A stretch of DNA of 44,283 nucleotides from JAFDWI01 sp040255345 (lineage in GTDB: Bacteria; Actinomycetota; Acidimicrobiia; Acidimicrobiales; Iamiaceae): NCBI GenBank assembly GCA_040255345.1, contig JBDZUV010000007.1, forward strand, positions 1 to 44,283, written 5' to 3'. This document shows, piece by piece, positions 14,359 to 22,988 of the stretch (the first letter of the stretch is position 1; the number at the start of each line of letters is the position of its first letter). The position numbers and the translations under genes were made by a program. The notes beneath the pieces are model-generated. The model was not told where the DNA came from, did not search any database, and worked only from the letters and a program-made list of their open reading frames with translations.

Positions 14359-15243
14359 ATGACCGCAGTCGTGACCATGAAGCAGTTGCTCGAGGCCGGA
14401 GTGCACTTCGGCCACCAGACACGCCGGTGGAACCCGAAGATGAAGCGGTTCATCCACGGCGAACGCAACGGCATCTACATCATCGACCTGAACCAGACCC
14501 TGACCCGCATCGAGAGCGCCTACACGTTCGTGCGCGACCTGGTCGGCGAGGACGGCACCGTGCTGTTCGTGGGGACGAAGAAGCAGGTGCAGGATCCCGT
14601 GCAGTCCTTCGCATCGAAGTGCGGGATGCCCTATGTGAACCAGCGGTGGCTGGGCGGCATGCTCACCAACTTCGCCACGATGTCCAAGCGGATCGCGAAG
14701 ATGCAGGAGTACCGCCGCATGGCCGCATCCGGTGAGTTCGATCTGATGCCCAAGAAGGAAGCCCTGTTGATCAGCCGCGAGTTGACCAAGCTCGAGCGCA
14801 ACCTCGGCGGCATCGACCGCATGGAGAAACTGCCCGACGCGGTGTTCATCCTCGACACCAAGACCGAGCACATCGCGGTCACCGAGGCGAACAAGTTGGG
14901 TATTCCCGTCATCGCCGTGGTCGACACGAACTGCGATCCCGACGAGATCACCTATGTCATCCCGGGCAACGACGACGCGATGCGGTCGGGTTCACTGCTC
15001 GCCAGGGTCATCGCGGACGCCGTGACCGAGGGTCGCCAGATCGCGGGTCGGCGCAAGGCCTCTGAAGAGCTCGTGCACCGGACCGCCGAGGACGAGGCGC
15101 GCGTGGCCGCGGAACAGGCCGAGGCCCGGAACCAGGCCGCACGAGCCCAGGCCGAACGCGAAGCGCGCCTCGACAGTGCCGCTGCTCCCGCTGCCGCCGC
15201 CGGGAATGTGGCGCCGGCAACCCCTGCGACCGAAAGCGAGTGA
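14359..15243 (+). CDS. rpsB: 30S ribosomal protein S2
   Basis: 294 residues. ATG 14359 is chosen because GGGAG sits 8 nt upstream and the protein then begins MTAVVTMKQLLEAGVHFGHQ, the usual S2 start; ATG 14344 and GTG 14329 are in frame but add non-conserved residues. The conserved core includes RRWNPKMKRFIHGERNGIYI, VGTKKQVQDPVQ, NQRWLGGMLTNF and VIAVVDTNCDPDEI. The C-terminal ~50 residues form a charged Ala/Glu/Arg helix (EDEARVAAEQAEARNQAARA), an extension found in many Actinobacteria. It is first in the rpsB-tsf-pyrH-frr operon. Confidence 0.97.
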   Translation: MTAVVTMKQLLEAGVHFGHQTRRWNPKMKRFIHGERNGIYIIDLNQTLTRIESAYTFVRDLVGEDGTVLFVGTKKQVQDPVQSFASKCGMPYVNQRWLGGMLTNFATMSKRIAKMQEYRRMAASGEFDLMPKKEALLISRELTKLERNLGGIDRMEKLPDAVFILDTKTEHIAVTEANKLGIPVIAVVDTNCDPDEITYVIPGNDDAMRSGSLLARVIADAVTEGRQIAGRRKASEELVHRTAEDEARVAAEQAEARNQAARAQAEREARLDSAAAPAAAAGNVAPATPATESE

Positions 15244-15254
15244 GAGGAACCGTC

Positions 15255-16055
15255 ATGGCCGATTTCACTGTCAAGGACATCCAGGCCCTGCGCGCCGAGA
15301 CCGGGGCCGGCATGATGGACGCCAAGCGCGCGCTCACCGAGAGCGACGGCGACCACGACGCAGCCCGCAAGTGGTTGCGTGAACACGGGCTCGCCAAGGC
15401 CGCCGGTCGGACCGACCGCGACAGCTCCGAAGGGGTGGTGTCCATCGCGGTCTCGGGCTCGACCGTGGGTCTCGTCGAACTCAAGTGCGAGACCGATTTC
15501 GTCGCCAAGTCCGAGGCGTTCGCTCCGTTCGCGGACGAACTCGCCGCCGCTCTCGCCGAGCGTGGCGGGTCGGCACTCGCCGATTTCTCCGACCGGGTCG
15601 ACGACCTGAAGGTCCGTCTCAAGGAGAACATCTCGGTCGGTCGCACGGCGCGACTGGTCGCCGAGGACGGTGACGTCGTGGGCACCTACGTGCACCGTCA
15701 GGACGGCCGCGGGGTGAATGCGGTTGCCGTGGAGCTCGCCGGAGGCGACGACGAACTCGCCCACGACATCGCCGTGCACATCGCGTTCACCAAGCCGACG
15801 GCGGTGTCCCGCGACGACGTTCCCGCCGAGGAGGTCGCGGCGGAGCGTGCTGCTCTGGAGGACATCACCCGGGCCGAGGGCAAGCCGGAGGCCGCGATGG
15901 ACAAGATCGTCGAAGGTCGGCTGTCGGGCTGGTTCGCGGAACGGGTCGTGCTCGAACAGAAGTACGTCAAGGACGAGAAGCAGACGATCGCGAAGTTGCT
16001 CGACGGTGCCGGGGCCAGCCTCGTGCGCTTCGAACAGATCGTCGTGGGGAGCTGA
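15255..16055 (+). CDS. tsf: Elongation factor Ts
   Basis: Nucleotide-exchange factor that recycles EF-Tu. 266 residues from ATG 15255, with AGAGGAA 5 nt upstream and 11 bp after the rpsB stop. An N-terminal UBA-like domain (VKDIQALRAETGAGMMDAKRAL) is followed by the core with GLVELKCETDFVAKSEAF and HIAFTKPTAVSRDDVPAE. The C-terminal part contains GWFAERVVLEQKYVKD, the expected EF-Ts end. The stop is immediately followed by the pyrH GTG. Confidence 0.97.
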   Translation: MADFTVKDIQALRAETGAGMMDAKRALTESDGDHDAARKWLREHGLAKAAGRTDRDSSEGVVSIAVSGSTVGLVELKCETDFVAKSEAFAPFADELAAALAERGGSALADFSDRVDDLKVRLKENISVGRTARLVAEDGDVVGTYVHRQDGRGVNAVAVELAGGDDELAHDIAVHIAFTKPTAVSRDDVPAEEVAAERAALEDITRAEGKPEAAMDKIVEGRLSGWFAERVVLEQKYVKDEKQTIAKLLDGAGASLVRFEQIVVGS

Positions 16056-16778
16056 GTGCCCGGCGCGAAGTGGCAGCGCGTCCTGCTCAAGCTCTCCGGT
16101 GAGTCGTTCGCCGGCGACGCAGGGTTCGGTATCGACGGTGACGTCGTGGGCGATCTCGCCCGACAGATCGCGGAGGTCAGGACCGAACTGGACGTCGACG
16201 TCGCGGTCGTCGTGGGCGGCGGCAACATCTGGCGCGGGATGGCCGGTGCCGGCGCCGGCATGGACCGCGCCCAGGCCGACTACATGGGCATGCTCGCCAC
16301 GGTGATCAACGCCCTCGCGTTGCAGGATCTGCTCGAACGCCTCGACCAACCGACCCGGGTGCAGTCGGCGATCCACATGTCCCAGGTCGCCGAGTCGTAC
16401 ATCCGCCGACGGGCGCTGCGGCATCTCGAGAAGGGACGGGTCGTGATCTTCGCAGGTGGCTCGGGGAACCCGTACTTCACCACCGACACCACTGCGGCAC
16501 TCCGGGCGGTCGAGATGGGCGCGGACGTGCTGTTGAAGGGCAGCCATTCGGGGGTCGACGGGGTGTACAGCGACGATCCGCGGACGAACCCGAGCGCCGA
16601 GAAGATCGATCGGATCAGTTACCTGGATGTCCTCAACCGCGGGCTGAAGGTGATGGATGCGACCTCGATCACGATGTGCATGGACAACCGGGTCCCGATC
16701 GTGGTGTTCGATCTGATGACCGATGGCAACATCAGGTCCATTCTCGAAGGGCACGAGCTGGGTACCCTGGTGACATGA
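16056..16778 (+). CDS. pyrH: UMP kinase PyrH
   Basis: Amino-acid-kinase-fold enzyme phosphorylating UMP to UDP in pyrimidine nucleotide synthesis. 240 residues from GTG 16056, directly abutting the tsf stop. Motifs are RVLLKLSGESFAGD, VVVGGGNIWRG, GTGNPYFTTDT-like segment FAGGSGNPYFTTDTTAALRA, and LLKGSHSGVDGVYSDDPR. The conserved order tsf-pyrH-frr is kept. Its 3' end contains a -10-like box for frr, and its TGA overlaps the frr ATG (ATGA). Confidence 0.97.
   Translation: MPGAKWQRVLLKLSGESFAGDAGFGIDGDVVGDLARQIAEVRTELDVDVAVVVGGGNIWRGMAGAGAGMDRAQADYMGMLATVINALALQDLLERLDQPTRVQSAIHMSQVAESYIRRRALRHLEKGRVVIFAGGSGNPYFTTDTTAALRAVEMGADVLLKGSHSGVDGVYSDDPRTNPSAEKIDRISYLDVLNRGLKVMDATSITMCMDNRVPIVVFDLMTDGNIRSILEGHELGTLVT
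16763..16768 (+). promoter_or_regulatory. Internal -10 box TACCCT for frr within pyrH
   Basis: TACCCT ends 6 nt before the frr ATG at 16775, the exact leaderless spacing, but lies inside the last codons of pyrH. It could give frr an extra transcript independent of rpsB-tsf-pyrH. Confidence 0.35.
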
Positions 16779-17344
16779 GCTCCGAGCTGATCGAGGTCGT
16801 GATCGAGGCGGCGACCGAACGCATGGCGCGTGCGGTCGAACACACCCGAAGCGAGTTCATCGGGGTGCGGACCGGCCGTGCCACGCCGGCGCTCATCGAC
16901 AAGCTCCCGGTCGAGTACTACGGGGCCGAGGTTCCCATGCAGCAGTTGGCGTCGTTCGCGGTACCCGAGGCCCGACAGTTGCTGGTCACCCCGTTCGACA
17001 AGGGGGCCATGGGAGCGATCGAGCGGGCCATTCAACTCGCCGACCTCGGCCTGAACCCGTCGAACGACGGCACGATCATCCGATTGGTCTTCCCGCCGCT
17101 CACCTCCGAACGCCGCGCCGAGCTGGTCAAGGTCGTCAAGGGGCTCGCCGAGGACGGGCGCATCTCGGTCCGTAACGCGCGACGCTCCGCCCGGCGGGAA
17201 CTGGAGGAACTGGCAGACGAGGCCGACGTGTCAGATGACGACCTGTCCAGGGCCAACAAGGATCTCGATAAGATCACCCAATCCTACGAATCCCAGATTT
17301 CTCAGGCACTGGCACAAAAAGAACGTGAACTGCTCGAGGATTGA
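16775..17344 (+). CDS. frr: Ribosome recycling factor
   Basis: Splits post-termination ribosomes together with EF-G. 189 residues. The start overlaps the pyrH stop by ATGA. Family segments are HTRSEFIGVRTGRATPALID, VEYYGAEVPMQQLASFAVPE, TPFDKGAMGAIERAIQLADL and NDGTIIRLVFPPLTSERRAE, followed by the long C-terminal helix (ISVRNARRSARRELEEL ... QALAQKERELLED). Length is normal. It is last in the translation operon; cdsA follows after 50 bp with its own strong Shine-Dalgarno. Confidence 0.97.
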   Translation: MSSELIEVVIEAATERMARAVEHTRSEFIGVRTGRATPALIDKLPVEYYGAEVPMQQLASFAVPEARQLLVTPFDKGAMGAIERAIQLADLGLNPSNDGTIIRLVFPPLTSERRAELVKVVKGLAEDGRISVRNARRSARRELEELADEADVSDDDLSRANKDLDKITQSYESQISQALAQKERELLED

Positions 17345-17394
17345 CGTACGCGCGATGAGCACCGAGCAGCCCGAGTCCTCGAGGAGGTCCCGCA

Positions 17395-19023
17395 ATGGAC
17401 GACCAGAGCGACCGTAACGACGACGAATCACCACGTGAACCGACCGAGGGTGTGCGGATCATCGGTGCGGAGGAGGCCGCCGAGGCCGTCGAGCGGGGCG
17501 AGGTCGCCCCACGGCTGTCCGACGAGAAGCCGCGGTTCGGGGACCGCCCGAACACGACGCCGGAAGGTGCCCGGCCCGCGCTGCGGTTCCCCCTGGACGC
17601 CGACTCGGATCCGAACGACCTGATCCGGCCCGCCGTGGTCGGTCGCGACCAACCGAGCGATGATCCGTCGCCGTCGGGGACGGTCGAGCTGCCCCATTGG
17701 ACCGATCCGCCGACCGGTGAGGTCCCCGCGGTGCTCATCGGCGAGGAAGGCGACGACCTCGACGCGTGGTCGTCGTTCGCGACGTCGTCGCCCACCCGGT
17801 GGCGCGGCGCGGACGACGACTGGGACGACACCGGTGAATACACGGCGGCATTGTCCGACGACGACCCGCTCGGTGCGCTCGACCAGAGTGAACGGCCCAC
17901 CGACGACGATCTGTTCTCCTTCGACGACATCGAAGAAGTGGCGCACCAGCGCACGGCGGCAGCCAGTGCCGAACGCGCGCGGGCCATCACCGCCGGGGTG
18001 ACCGGCGAGACGCCGCTGTTCCCCGGAGACGAGGACCCCACGCTCGACGACTTCGACAACGCCCCGTTGTTCGCCTCGGGCGGCACGGCCGGCGGCGACC
18101 CGCATGGCGGAGCCGTCGACGACGACGCGCATGGGGCCGGGCGGCCTCGCCGTCGCCCCGCACGGCGCAGCGGTGCGGACCTCGCACGCGGCGCCGATCC
18201 GGGCGGCGGAGCCGGCCGGGACGTGCCGACCGCGGTCGCGGCGGGCGTGGGCATCGCGGTGGTCACGCTCATCTGCTTCGCACTCGGATCCGCCGTGGTC
18301 GCGGTACTGGTGACCCTGGTCGCGGCGTTCGCCGCGGTCGAGTACTTCGGCGCCACCCAGCGGGCCGGCCTGCGTCCGGCGGCGCTGCTCGGCCTCATCG
18401 CCGCGATCACGTTTCCACTCGCGACCTACTGGCGGGGTGAACCCGCCGTCCCCTTGGTGCTGGCGCTGACCACCGTGTTCGCGATCGTGTGGTATCTGGT
18501 CGGCGCCGGCGGCGACTCACCCGTGCTCGAAGGAGTCGGTTCGACCCTGGTCGGCGTGCTCTGGATCGGCCTGCTGGCCTCGTTCGCGACCCTGCTGCTG
18601 CGGGTGCCCGACGGTCGCGGGATCCTGCTGGCGGTCATCATCACGACGGTCTTCTACGACATCGGCGCGTTCTTCTGTGGGCGCGCCTTCGGTCAGCGCC
18701 CACTGTCGGCGGCGAGCCCGAACAAGACCGTCGAAGGCGTCGTCGGCGGCGTCGCGGTGGCGACGGTCGTCGGGATGGTCCTGGGCGCCATCGGGCTCGG
18801 GCTCCCGTTCCACGGGTTCGGCCACGGTCTGGTCCTGGGCATCGTCGTGGGCGTGGCGGCGACCTTCGGTGACCTGTGCGAGTCGTCGGTCAAGCGCGAC
18901 CTCGGGGTCAAGGACATGGGCGCGCTCATTCCCGGGCACGGTGGCGTGCTCGACCGGATCGACGGCATGTTGTTCGTCCTTCCCGCCGTGTACTACCTGA
19001 TCGTCGGGCTCCACTGGATGTGA
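17395..19023 (+). CDS. cdsA: CDP-diacylglycerol synthase CdsA with long acidic N-terminal extension
   Basis: Makes CDP-diacylglycerol from phosphatidate and CTP, the branch point of phospholipid synthesis. 542 residues, about twice the usual size. Residues 1-270 are acidic, low-complexity and apparently disordered and cytoplasmic (DDDWDDTGEYTAALSDDD is typical), ending in a basic patch RPRRRPARRSG. From about 275 there are roughly eight membrane helices and the C-terminal family signature SVKRDLGVKDMGALIPGHGG followed by DRIDGM (about 498-525). GAGGAGG 7 nt before ATG 17395 fixes the start. Its TGA overlaps the dxr GTG. Confidence 0.93.
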   Translation: MDDQSDRNDDESPREPTEGVRIIGAEEAAEAVERGEVAPRLSDEKPRFGDRPNTTPEGARPALRFPLDADSDPNDLIRPAVVGRDQPSDDPSPSGTVELPHWTDPPTGEVPAVLIGEEGDDLDAWSSFATSSPTRWRGADDDWDDTGEYTAALSDDDPLGALDQSERPTDDDLFSFDDIEEVAHQRTAAASAERARAITAGVTGETPLFPGDEDPTLDDFDNAPLFASGGTAGGDPHGGAVDDDAHGAGRPRRRPARRSGADLARGADPGGGAGRDVPTAVAAGVGIAVVTLICFALGSAVVAVLVTLVAAFAAVEYFGATQRAGLRPAALLGLIAAITFPLATYWRGEPAVPLVLALTTVFAIVWYLVGAGGDSPVLEGVGSTLVGVLWIGLLASFATLLLRVPDGRGILLAVIITTVFYDIGAFFCGRAFGQRPLSAASPNKTVEGVVGGVAVATVVGMVLGAIGLGLPFHGFGHGLVLGIVVGVAATFGDLCESSVKRDLGVKDMGALIPGHGGVLDRIDGMLFVLPAVYYLIVGLHWM

Positions 19024-20255
19024 TCGCGGTTTCCGTCGCCGGCTCGACCGGCTCGATCGGGACACAGACCCTGGATGTCATCTCCCGGGACCCTTCCCGG
19101 TTCACGGTGCATGCGATCGCCGCATCCGGCCGGTCCATCGAGGCGCTCGTCGACCAGGCCACCCGGCTGCGACCGGCCGTGGTGGCCGTGGCGACCGACG
19201 AGCGTGCCGCGGAACTCACCGCCGCGCTCGGCGACACCTGTGAGGTGCGTGCCGGACCCGGCGCGCTCGAGAGCATCGCCACCGAAGCCGACGTGTGCAT
19301 CAACGGGGTGGTGGGATTCGCCGGTCTGGGGGTGACCCTCGCCACGCTGGGGGCCGGCAAGCGGCTCGGCCTGGCCAACAAGGAATCGCTGATCGCCGCC
19401 GGGCCGGTGGTGCAGGCGGCCCGGCGCACCGCCGGAGCCGAGCTGATTCCGGTCGACTCCGAGCATGCAGCACTGCACCAGTGCCTCCGGGCCGGGGGAT
19501 ACACCAACGGCGCCGGGGCCCGCACGAGTGTCGACCGGCTCGGCCCGGTCGCGCCCAGAAGGGTCGACCGGCTGGTGCTCACCGCGAGTGGCGGGCCGTT
19601 CCGCGGTCGGACGACCGCCGATCTCGCCGAGGTCACGATCGCCGACGCTCTGGCCCACCCCACCTGGTCGATGGGGCCGAAGATCACCGTGGATTCGTCG
19701 ACGTTGATGAACAAGGGTCTCGAGGTGATCGAAGCGTACGAACTGTTCGGCGAGCCTGCGGGCGAGGCCGGGGTCGGGATCGACCTCGACGACATCGAGG
19801 TGGTCGTCCACCCCCAGTCGATCGTGCACTCGATGGTCACCTATGACGACGCCTCCACGATCGCACAGCTCTCGCTGCCTGACATGCGCCTGCCGATCTC
19901 CTATGCCCTGAGCTGGCCGGACCGCTCGGCGGACGGGTTCGGTCGCATCGACTGGAGTGCCGCGCGGCGGCTCGATTTCGAGCCTCCCGACCGGGCGACG
20001 TTCCGCTGTCTCGACCTCGCGTACGGCGCGGCGCGTGCCGGTGGCGGCGCGCCGACCTGGTTGAATGCGGCCAACGAAGTGGCGGTCGCGGCGTTTCTCG
20101 AGAACAGAATCCGTTGGTTCGAGATCGCGGAGGTTCTCTCGGACGCCATGGACCGGCATGATGGGTGGATGCTTTCCAGCGTGGAAGACGTGCTCGAGGT
20201 CGACCGTTCGGCGCGGGTCGCGGCCGGTGATCTGATCGCAGCGAGGACCACGTGA
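19020..20255 (+). CDS. dxr: 1-deoxy-D-xylulose 5-phosphate reductoisomerase
   Basis: Second enzyme of the MEP isoprenoid pathway (DXP to MEP, NADPH-dependent). 411 residues from a GTG overlapping the cdsA stop (GTGA). The NADPH motif is GSTGSIGTQTLDVI (from about residue 8); LANKESLIAAG (about 119), VDSEHAALHQCL (about 146) and LTASGGPFRGRT mark the substrate and metal sites; HPTWSMGPKITVDSSTLMNKGLEVIEAYELF is the C-terminal signature. A slightly long linker (GGYTNGAGARTS) follows the SEH motif. It is coupled to rseP and close to ispG, so two MEP genes flank a protease. Confidence 0.96.
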   Translation: MIAVSVAGSTGSIGTQTLDVISRDPSRFTVHAIAASGRSIEALVDQATRLRPAVVAVATDERAAELTAALGDTCEVRAGPGALESIATEADVCINGVVGFAGLGVTLATLGAGKRLGLANKESLIAAGPVVQAARRTAGAELIPVDSEHAALHQCLRAGGYTNGAGARTSVDRLGPVAPRRVDRLVLTASGGPFRGRTTADLAEVTIADALAHPTWSMGPKITVDSSTLMNKGLEVIEAYELFGEPAGEAGVGIDLDDIEVVVHPQSIVHSMVTYDDASTIAQLSLPDMRLPISYALSWPDRSADGFGRIDWSAARRLDFEPPDRATFRCLDLAYGAARAGGGAPTWLNAANEVAVAAFLENRIRWFEIAEVLSDAMDRHDGWMLSSVEDVLEVDRSARVAAGDLIAARTT

Positions 20256-21709
20256 GCGACGAAGGATCGTTGCCGGAACCGCCGCCGCCACCACCGCCAC
20301 CGAATCCGGTCACCGAGGAGCCGACACCGGGCTCGCACTGGTTGCGTGTGGGGTTGATGGCCCTCGCGCTCGTCGTCCTCGTCCGCTACACGGGCTGGTG
20401 GGGGCTGGCGATCGTCGCCGGGCTCGTCGCGATGATCTTCCTCCACGAGCTCGGACATTTCATCATGGCCAAGCGGGCCGGCATGAAGGTCACCGAGTTC
20501 TTCATCGGGTTCGGACCCCGGCTCTGGTCGTTCCGCCGCGGCGAGACCGAGTACGGCTTCAAGGCGATCCCGGCCGGCGCCTACGTGAAGATCATCGGCA
20601 TGTCGATGGCCGAGGAGGTCGACCCGGACGATGAGGCGCGTACCTACCGCGCCCAGCCCTTCTGGCAGCGATTCGGCGTCGCGGTCGCCGGTTCCACGAT
20701 GCACTTCATCCAGGCACTGGTGTTGATCTTCGTCATCCTGGTGTTCTCGGGCGCGCCGGGTGGTGCACTCGCCAGACCCCAGGCCGAATCGAACGTGACC
20801 CAGATCGGTGACGTGTACGCGCACTGCCCCGCGGCCGAAGCGGGGATCCGGCCCGACGACGAAGTCATCGCCATCGACGGCCATCGACTGGAGCACATCG
20901 CCGACCTCGGCCGTCTGATCGCGCCGCTCGCGAACACCGACGCCGACTTCCTCATCCGACGAAACGGTGAGCTACGCCACACCACCGTGCACATCGTCCC
21001 TCGTGACTCCTCGCCCGGGGCCAACGGCATGCTGGGGGTGCGCTACGGCCCGAAACCCACGCCGCTCACCAAGACCGGCCCCGTCCGGGCCGTGCCGGCG
21101 ACCCTGTCGGAGTTCGGTTACCTGATGACCGAGACGATCCCGGCGTTCTTCAAGGCGTTCAGTCCCTCGAACCTCAAGTCGTACGGCAATCAGGTGGTGA
21201 ACGCGCGGGAAGACCGAGCCCATGCCGATTCGACGGTCGCACCGACGGCGACCACGGTGCTGGCCGGTGCACCCGGGGCCCGGTCTTCCGACGGTGCGGT
21301 GACGACGGATTCGTGTGTGGAGTCGATGGGGGGTGAGGCGGCGTTCAAGAGCACGTCGGGCGAATCCTCCAGTGCCGAGGACGGCCGCTTCCTCTCGATC
21401 GTGGGGATCTTCAACATCGGGAACTCGATGGCCTCGTCGGGCGGGATCGCCGATCTGTTGTTCCTGTTCGTCATCGTGAACATCTTCATCGGCGTGTTCA
21501 ACCTGATCCCGATGCTGCCCTTCGACGGTGGCCACGTCGTGATCGCGGTCTACGAGAAGATCCAGGAATGGCGGAAGGGCACCGGGCAGCGCTATTACTC
21601 GGATCTGAACAAGCTGTTGCCGGTCGTGTACGTGATGATCCTGCTGCTGGGACTGCTGTTCGTCTCCAGCCTCTACCTCGATATCGCCAATCCTGTGTCG
21701 GTGAAATAG
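20252..21709 (+). CDS. rseP: RseP/Rip1-type site-2 zinc metalloprotease
   Basis: Intramembrane protease that cuts membrane-bound anti-sigma factors or other clients. 485 residues from a GTG overlapping the dxr stop. The N-terminus is Pro-rich (PPPPPPPP at about 10-17); a TM helix follows, then the catalytic HELGH (His65, Glu66, His69), FFIGFGPRLWS, a PDZ domain (about 180-250), and the second active-site motif NLIPMLPFDGGHV, in which Asp completes the zinc site. A Ser/Thr/Ala-rich insert of about 55 residues (ADSTVAPTATTVLAGAPG ...) lies between the PDZ domain and the third helix. It is syntenic with mycobacterial dxr-rip1-ispG. Confidence 0.93.
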   Translation: MSDEGSLPEPPPPPPPPNPVTEEPTPGSHWLRVGLMALALVVLVRYTGWWGLAIVAGLVAMIFLHELGHFIMAKRAGMKVTEFFIGFGPRLWSFRRGETEYGFKAIPAGAYVKIIGMSMAEEVDPDDEARTYRAQPFWQRFGVAVAGSTMHFIQALVLIFVILVFSGAPGGALARPQAESNVTQIGDVYAHCPAAEAGIRPDDEVIAIDGHRLEHIADLGRLIAPLANTDADFLIRRNGELRHTTVHIVPRDSSPGANGMLGVRYGPKPTPLTKTGPVRAVPATLSEFGYLMTETIPAFFKAFSPSNLKSYGNQVVNAREDRAHADSTVAPTATTVLAGAPGARSSDGAVTTDSCVESMGGEAAFKSTSGESSSAEDGRFLSIVGIFNIGNSMASSGGIADLLFLFVIVNIFIGVFNLIPMLPFDGGHVVIAVYEKIQEWRKGTGQRYYSDLNKLLPVVYVMILLLGLLFVSSLYLDIANPVSVK

Positions 21710-22957
21710 ATGCAATTCGTCGCAACGAACCGTTACCCCAGACGCCAGACCCGCCAGATCGTGCTCGCTCACCGCACGAATCCGGTCGCGGTCGGAGGTG
21801 ACGCGCCGATCAGTGTGCAGTCGATGACCACCACGAAGACCGCGGACGTGGACGGCACCCTCGCGCAGATCTACGCCTTACGTGGCGCAGGCGCCGACAT
21901 CGTGCGCTGTACCTGCAACGACGCCGAAGCGGCCGAGGGACTGGCCCAGATCGTGCCACGCTCACCCGTGCCGATCGTCGCCGACATCCACCACCAGTAC
22001 AAGCGTGCCCTCGAAGCCCTCGAGGCCGGGGTGCACTGCCTGCGCCTCAACCCGGGCAACATCAAGAATCCGGCCCACATCAAGACGGTCGCCGCCGAAG
22101 CGAAGGACCGTGGCGTGCCGATCCGCATCGGCGTCAACGGTGGCTCGCTGCACCCCGATCTGTACCACAAGTACGGCGACCGGGTGACGCCCGAGGCGAT
22201 GGTCGAGTCCGCGATGATCGAACTCGCGTACTTCGAAGAGGTCGACTTCCACGACGTGAAGATCTCGGTGAAGGCCTCGAACGTGCCGCTCATGATCGAG
22301 GCGTACCGCCAACTCGCCGATGTCACCGACCATCCGCTGCACCTGGGGGTCACCGAGGCCGGCCCGCTGCCCGGCGGCCTGCTCAAGGGCACGGCCGGGA
22401 TCGCCACCCTGCTGTCCGAGGGAATCGGTGACACGATCCGCTATTCGCTCACCGCCGATCCCGTCGAGGAGGCCCGCGCGGGCAAGCAACTTCTCGAGGC
22501 ACTGGGCCTGCGCGAACGCACCGGGCTCGATCTCATCGCGTGCCCCTCGTGTGGGCGTGCCGAGATCGACGTGATCGGCCTCGCCGCCGAAGCGCAACAG
22601 GCCTTGGTCGACAAGGACCTTCCCCTGCAGGTGGCGGTGATGGGCTGTGTCGTGAACGGGCCGGGCGAAGCACGCGACGCCGACCTGGGGATCGCTGGTG
22701 GGCGTGACAAGGGACATCTGTTCGTCAAGGGGCAGAACGTCGCGGTGGTGCCCCAGGATCAGATGGTGGCCACGCTGGTGGAGTGGGCCGAGTTCATCAC
22801 CGAACACGGTGTCGACGCCGCACTGGCACGGGTCGATCTGGAGAAGGCCGAGCGCGAAGCCCAACGGGACCGCGCCGCGTTGTTGGTCGAGAAGGGCGCC
22901 GACGTGAACGGTGACGGGGTCCGGATCGAGCGGATCAAGAAGATCGAGCGCGCCTGA
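21710..22957 (+). CDS. ispG: 4-hydroxy-3-methylbut-2-en-1-yl diphosphate synthase IspG
   Basis: Iron-sulfur enzyme making HMBPP in the MEP pathway. 415 residues; ATG follows the rseP TAG immediately (TAGATG). The TIM-barrel part contains APISVQSMTTTKTADVDGTL and VADIHHQYKRALEAL; the C-terminal [4Fe-4S] domain carries CPSCGRAEIDV and VMGCVVNGPGEARDADLGIA, giving the three cluster cysteines. A C-terminal charged tail of about 45 residues ends in RIKKIERA. It closes the cdsA-ispG cluster; a GC-rich imperfect hairpin (AGCGCGCC/GGGCGCT, 22947-22971) spans the stop and may help termination. Confidence 0.97.
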   Translation: MQFVATNRYPRRQTRQIVLAHRTNPVAVGGDAPISVQSMTTTKTADVDGTLAQIYALRGAGADIVRCTCNDAEAAEGLAQIVPRSPVPIVADIHHQYKRALEALEAGVHCLRLNPGNIKNPAHIKTVAAEAKDRGVPIRIGVNGGSLHPDLYHKYGDRVTPEAMVESAMIELAYFEEVDFHDVKISVKASNVPLMIEAYRQLADVTDHPLHLGVTEAGPLPGGLLKGTAGIATLLSEGIGDTIRYSLTADPVEEARAGKQLLEALGLRERTGLDLIACPSCGRAEIDVIGLAAEAQQALVDKDLPLQVAVMGCVVNGPGEARDADLGIAGGRDKGHLFVKGQNVAVVPQDQMVATLVEWAEFITEHGVDAALARVDLEKAEREAQRDRAALLVEKGADVNGDGVRIERIKKIERA

Positions 22958-22974
22958 ACCGATCGGGCGCTGGG

Positions 22975-22980
22975 TAGGGT
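22975..22980 (+). promoter_or_regulatory. -10 box TAGGGT of the aldehyde dehydrogenase gene
   Basis: TAGGGT ends 8 nt before ATG 22989. No Shine-Dalgarno is present in CGACCCCG. The gap after ispG is only 31 bp, so this box marks a separate transcription unit. Confidence 0.5.
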
Positions 22981-22988
22981 CGACCCCG

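Noticed and set aside
17355..17417. 20-codon ORF (MSTEQPESSRRSRNGRPERP) overlapping the cdsA start
   Set aside because: No -10 box at leaderless distance and no Shine-Dalgarno of its own; the GAGGAGG inside it serves cdsA.
22890..22930. DVNGDG calcium-loop-like motif in the IspG C-terminus
   Set aside because: The acidic residue expected at position 12 of an EF-hand/dockerin loop is absent and only one copy exists.
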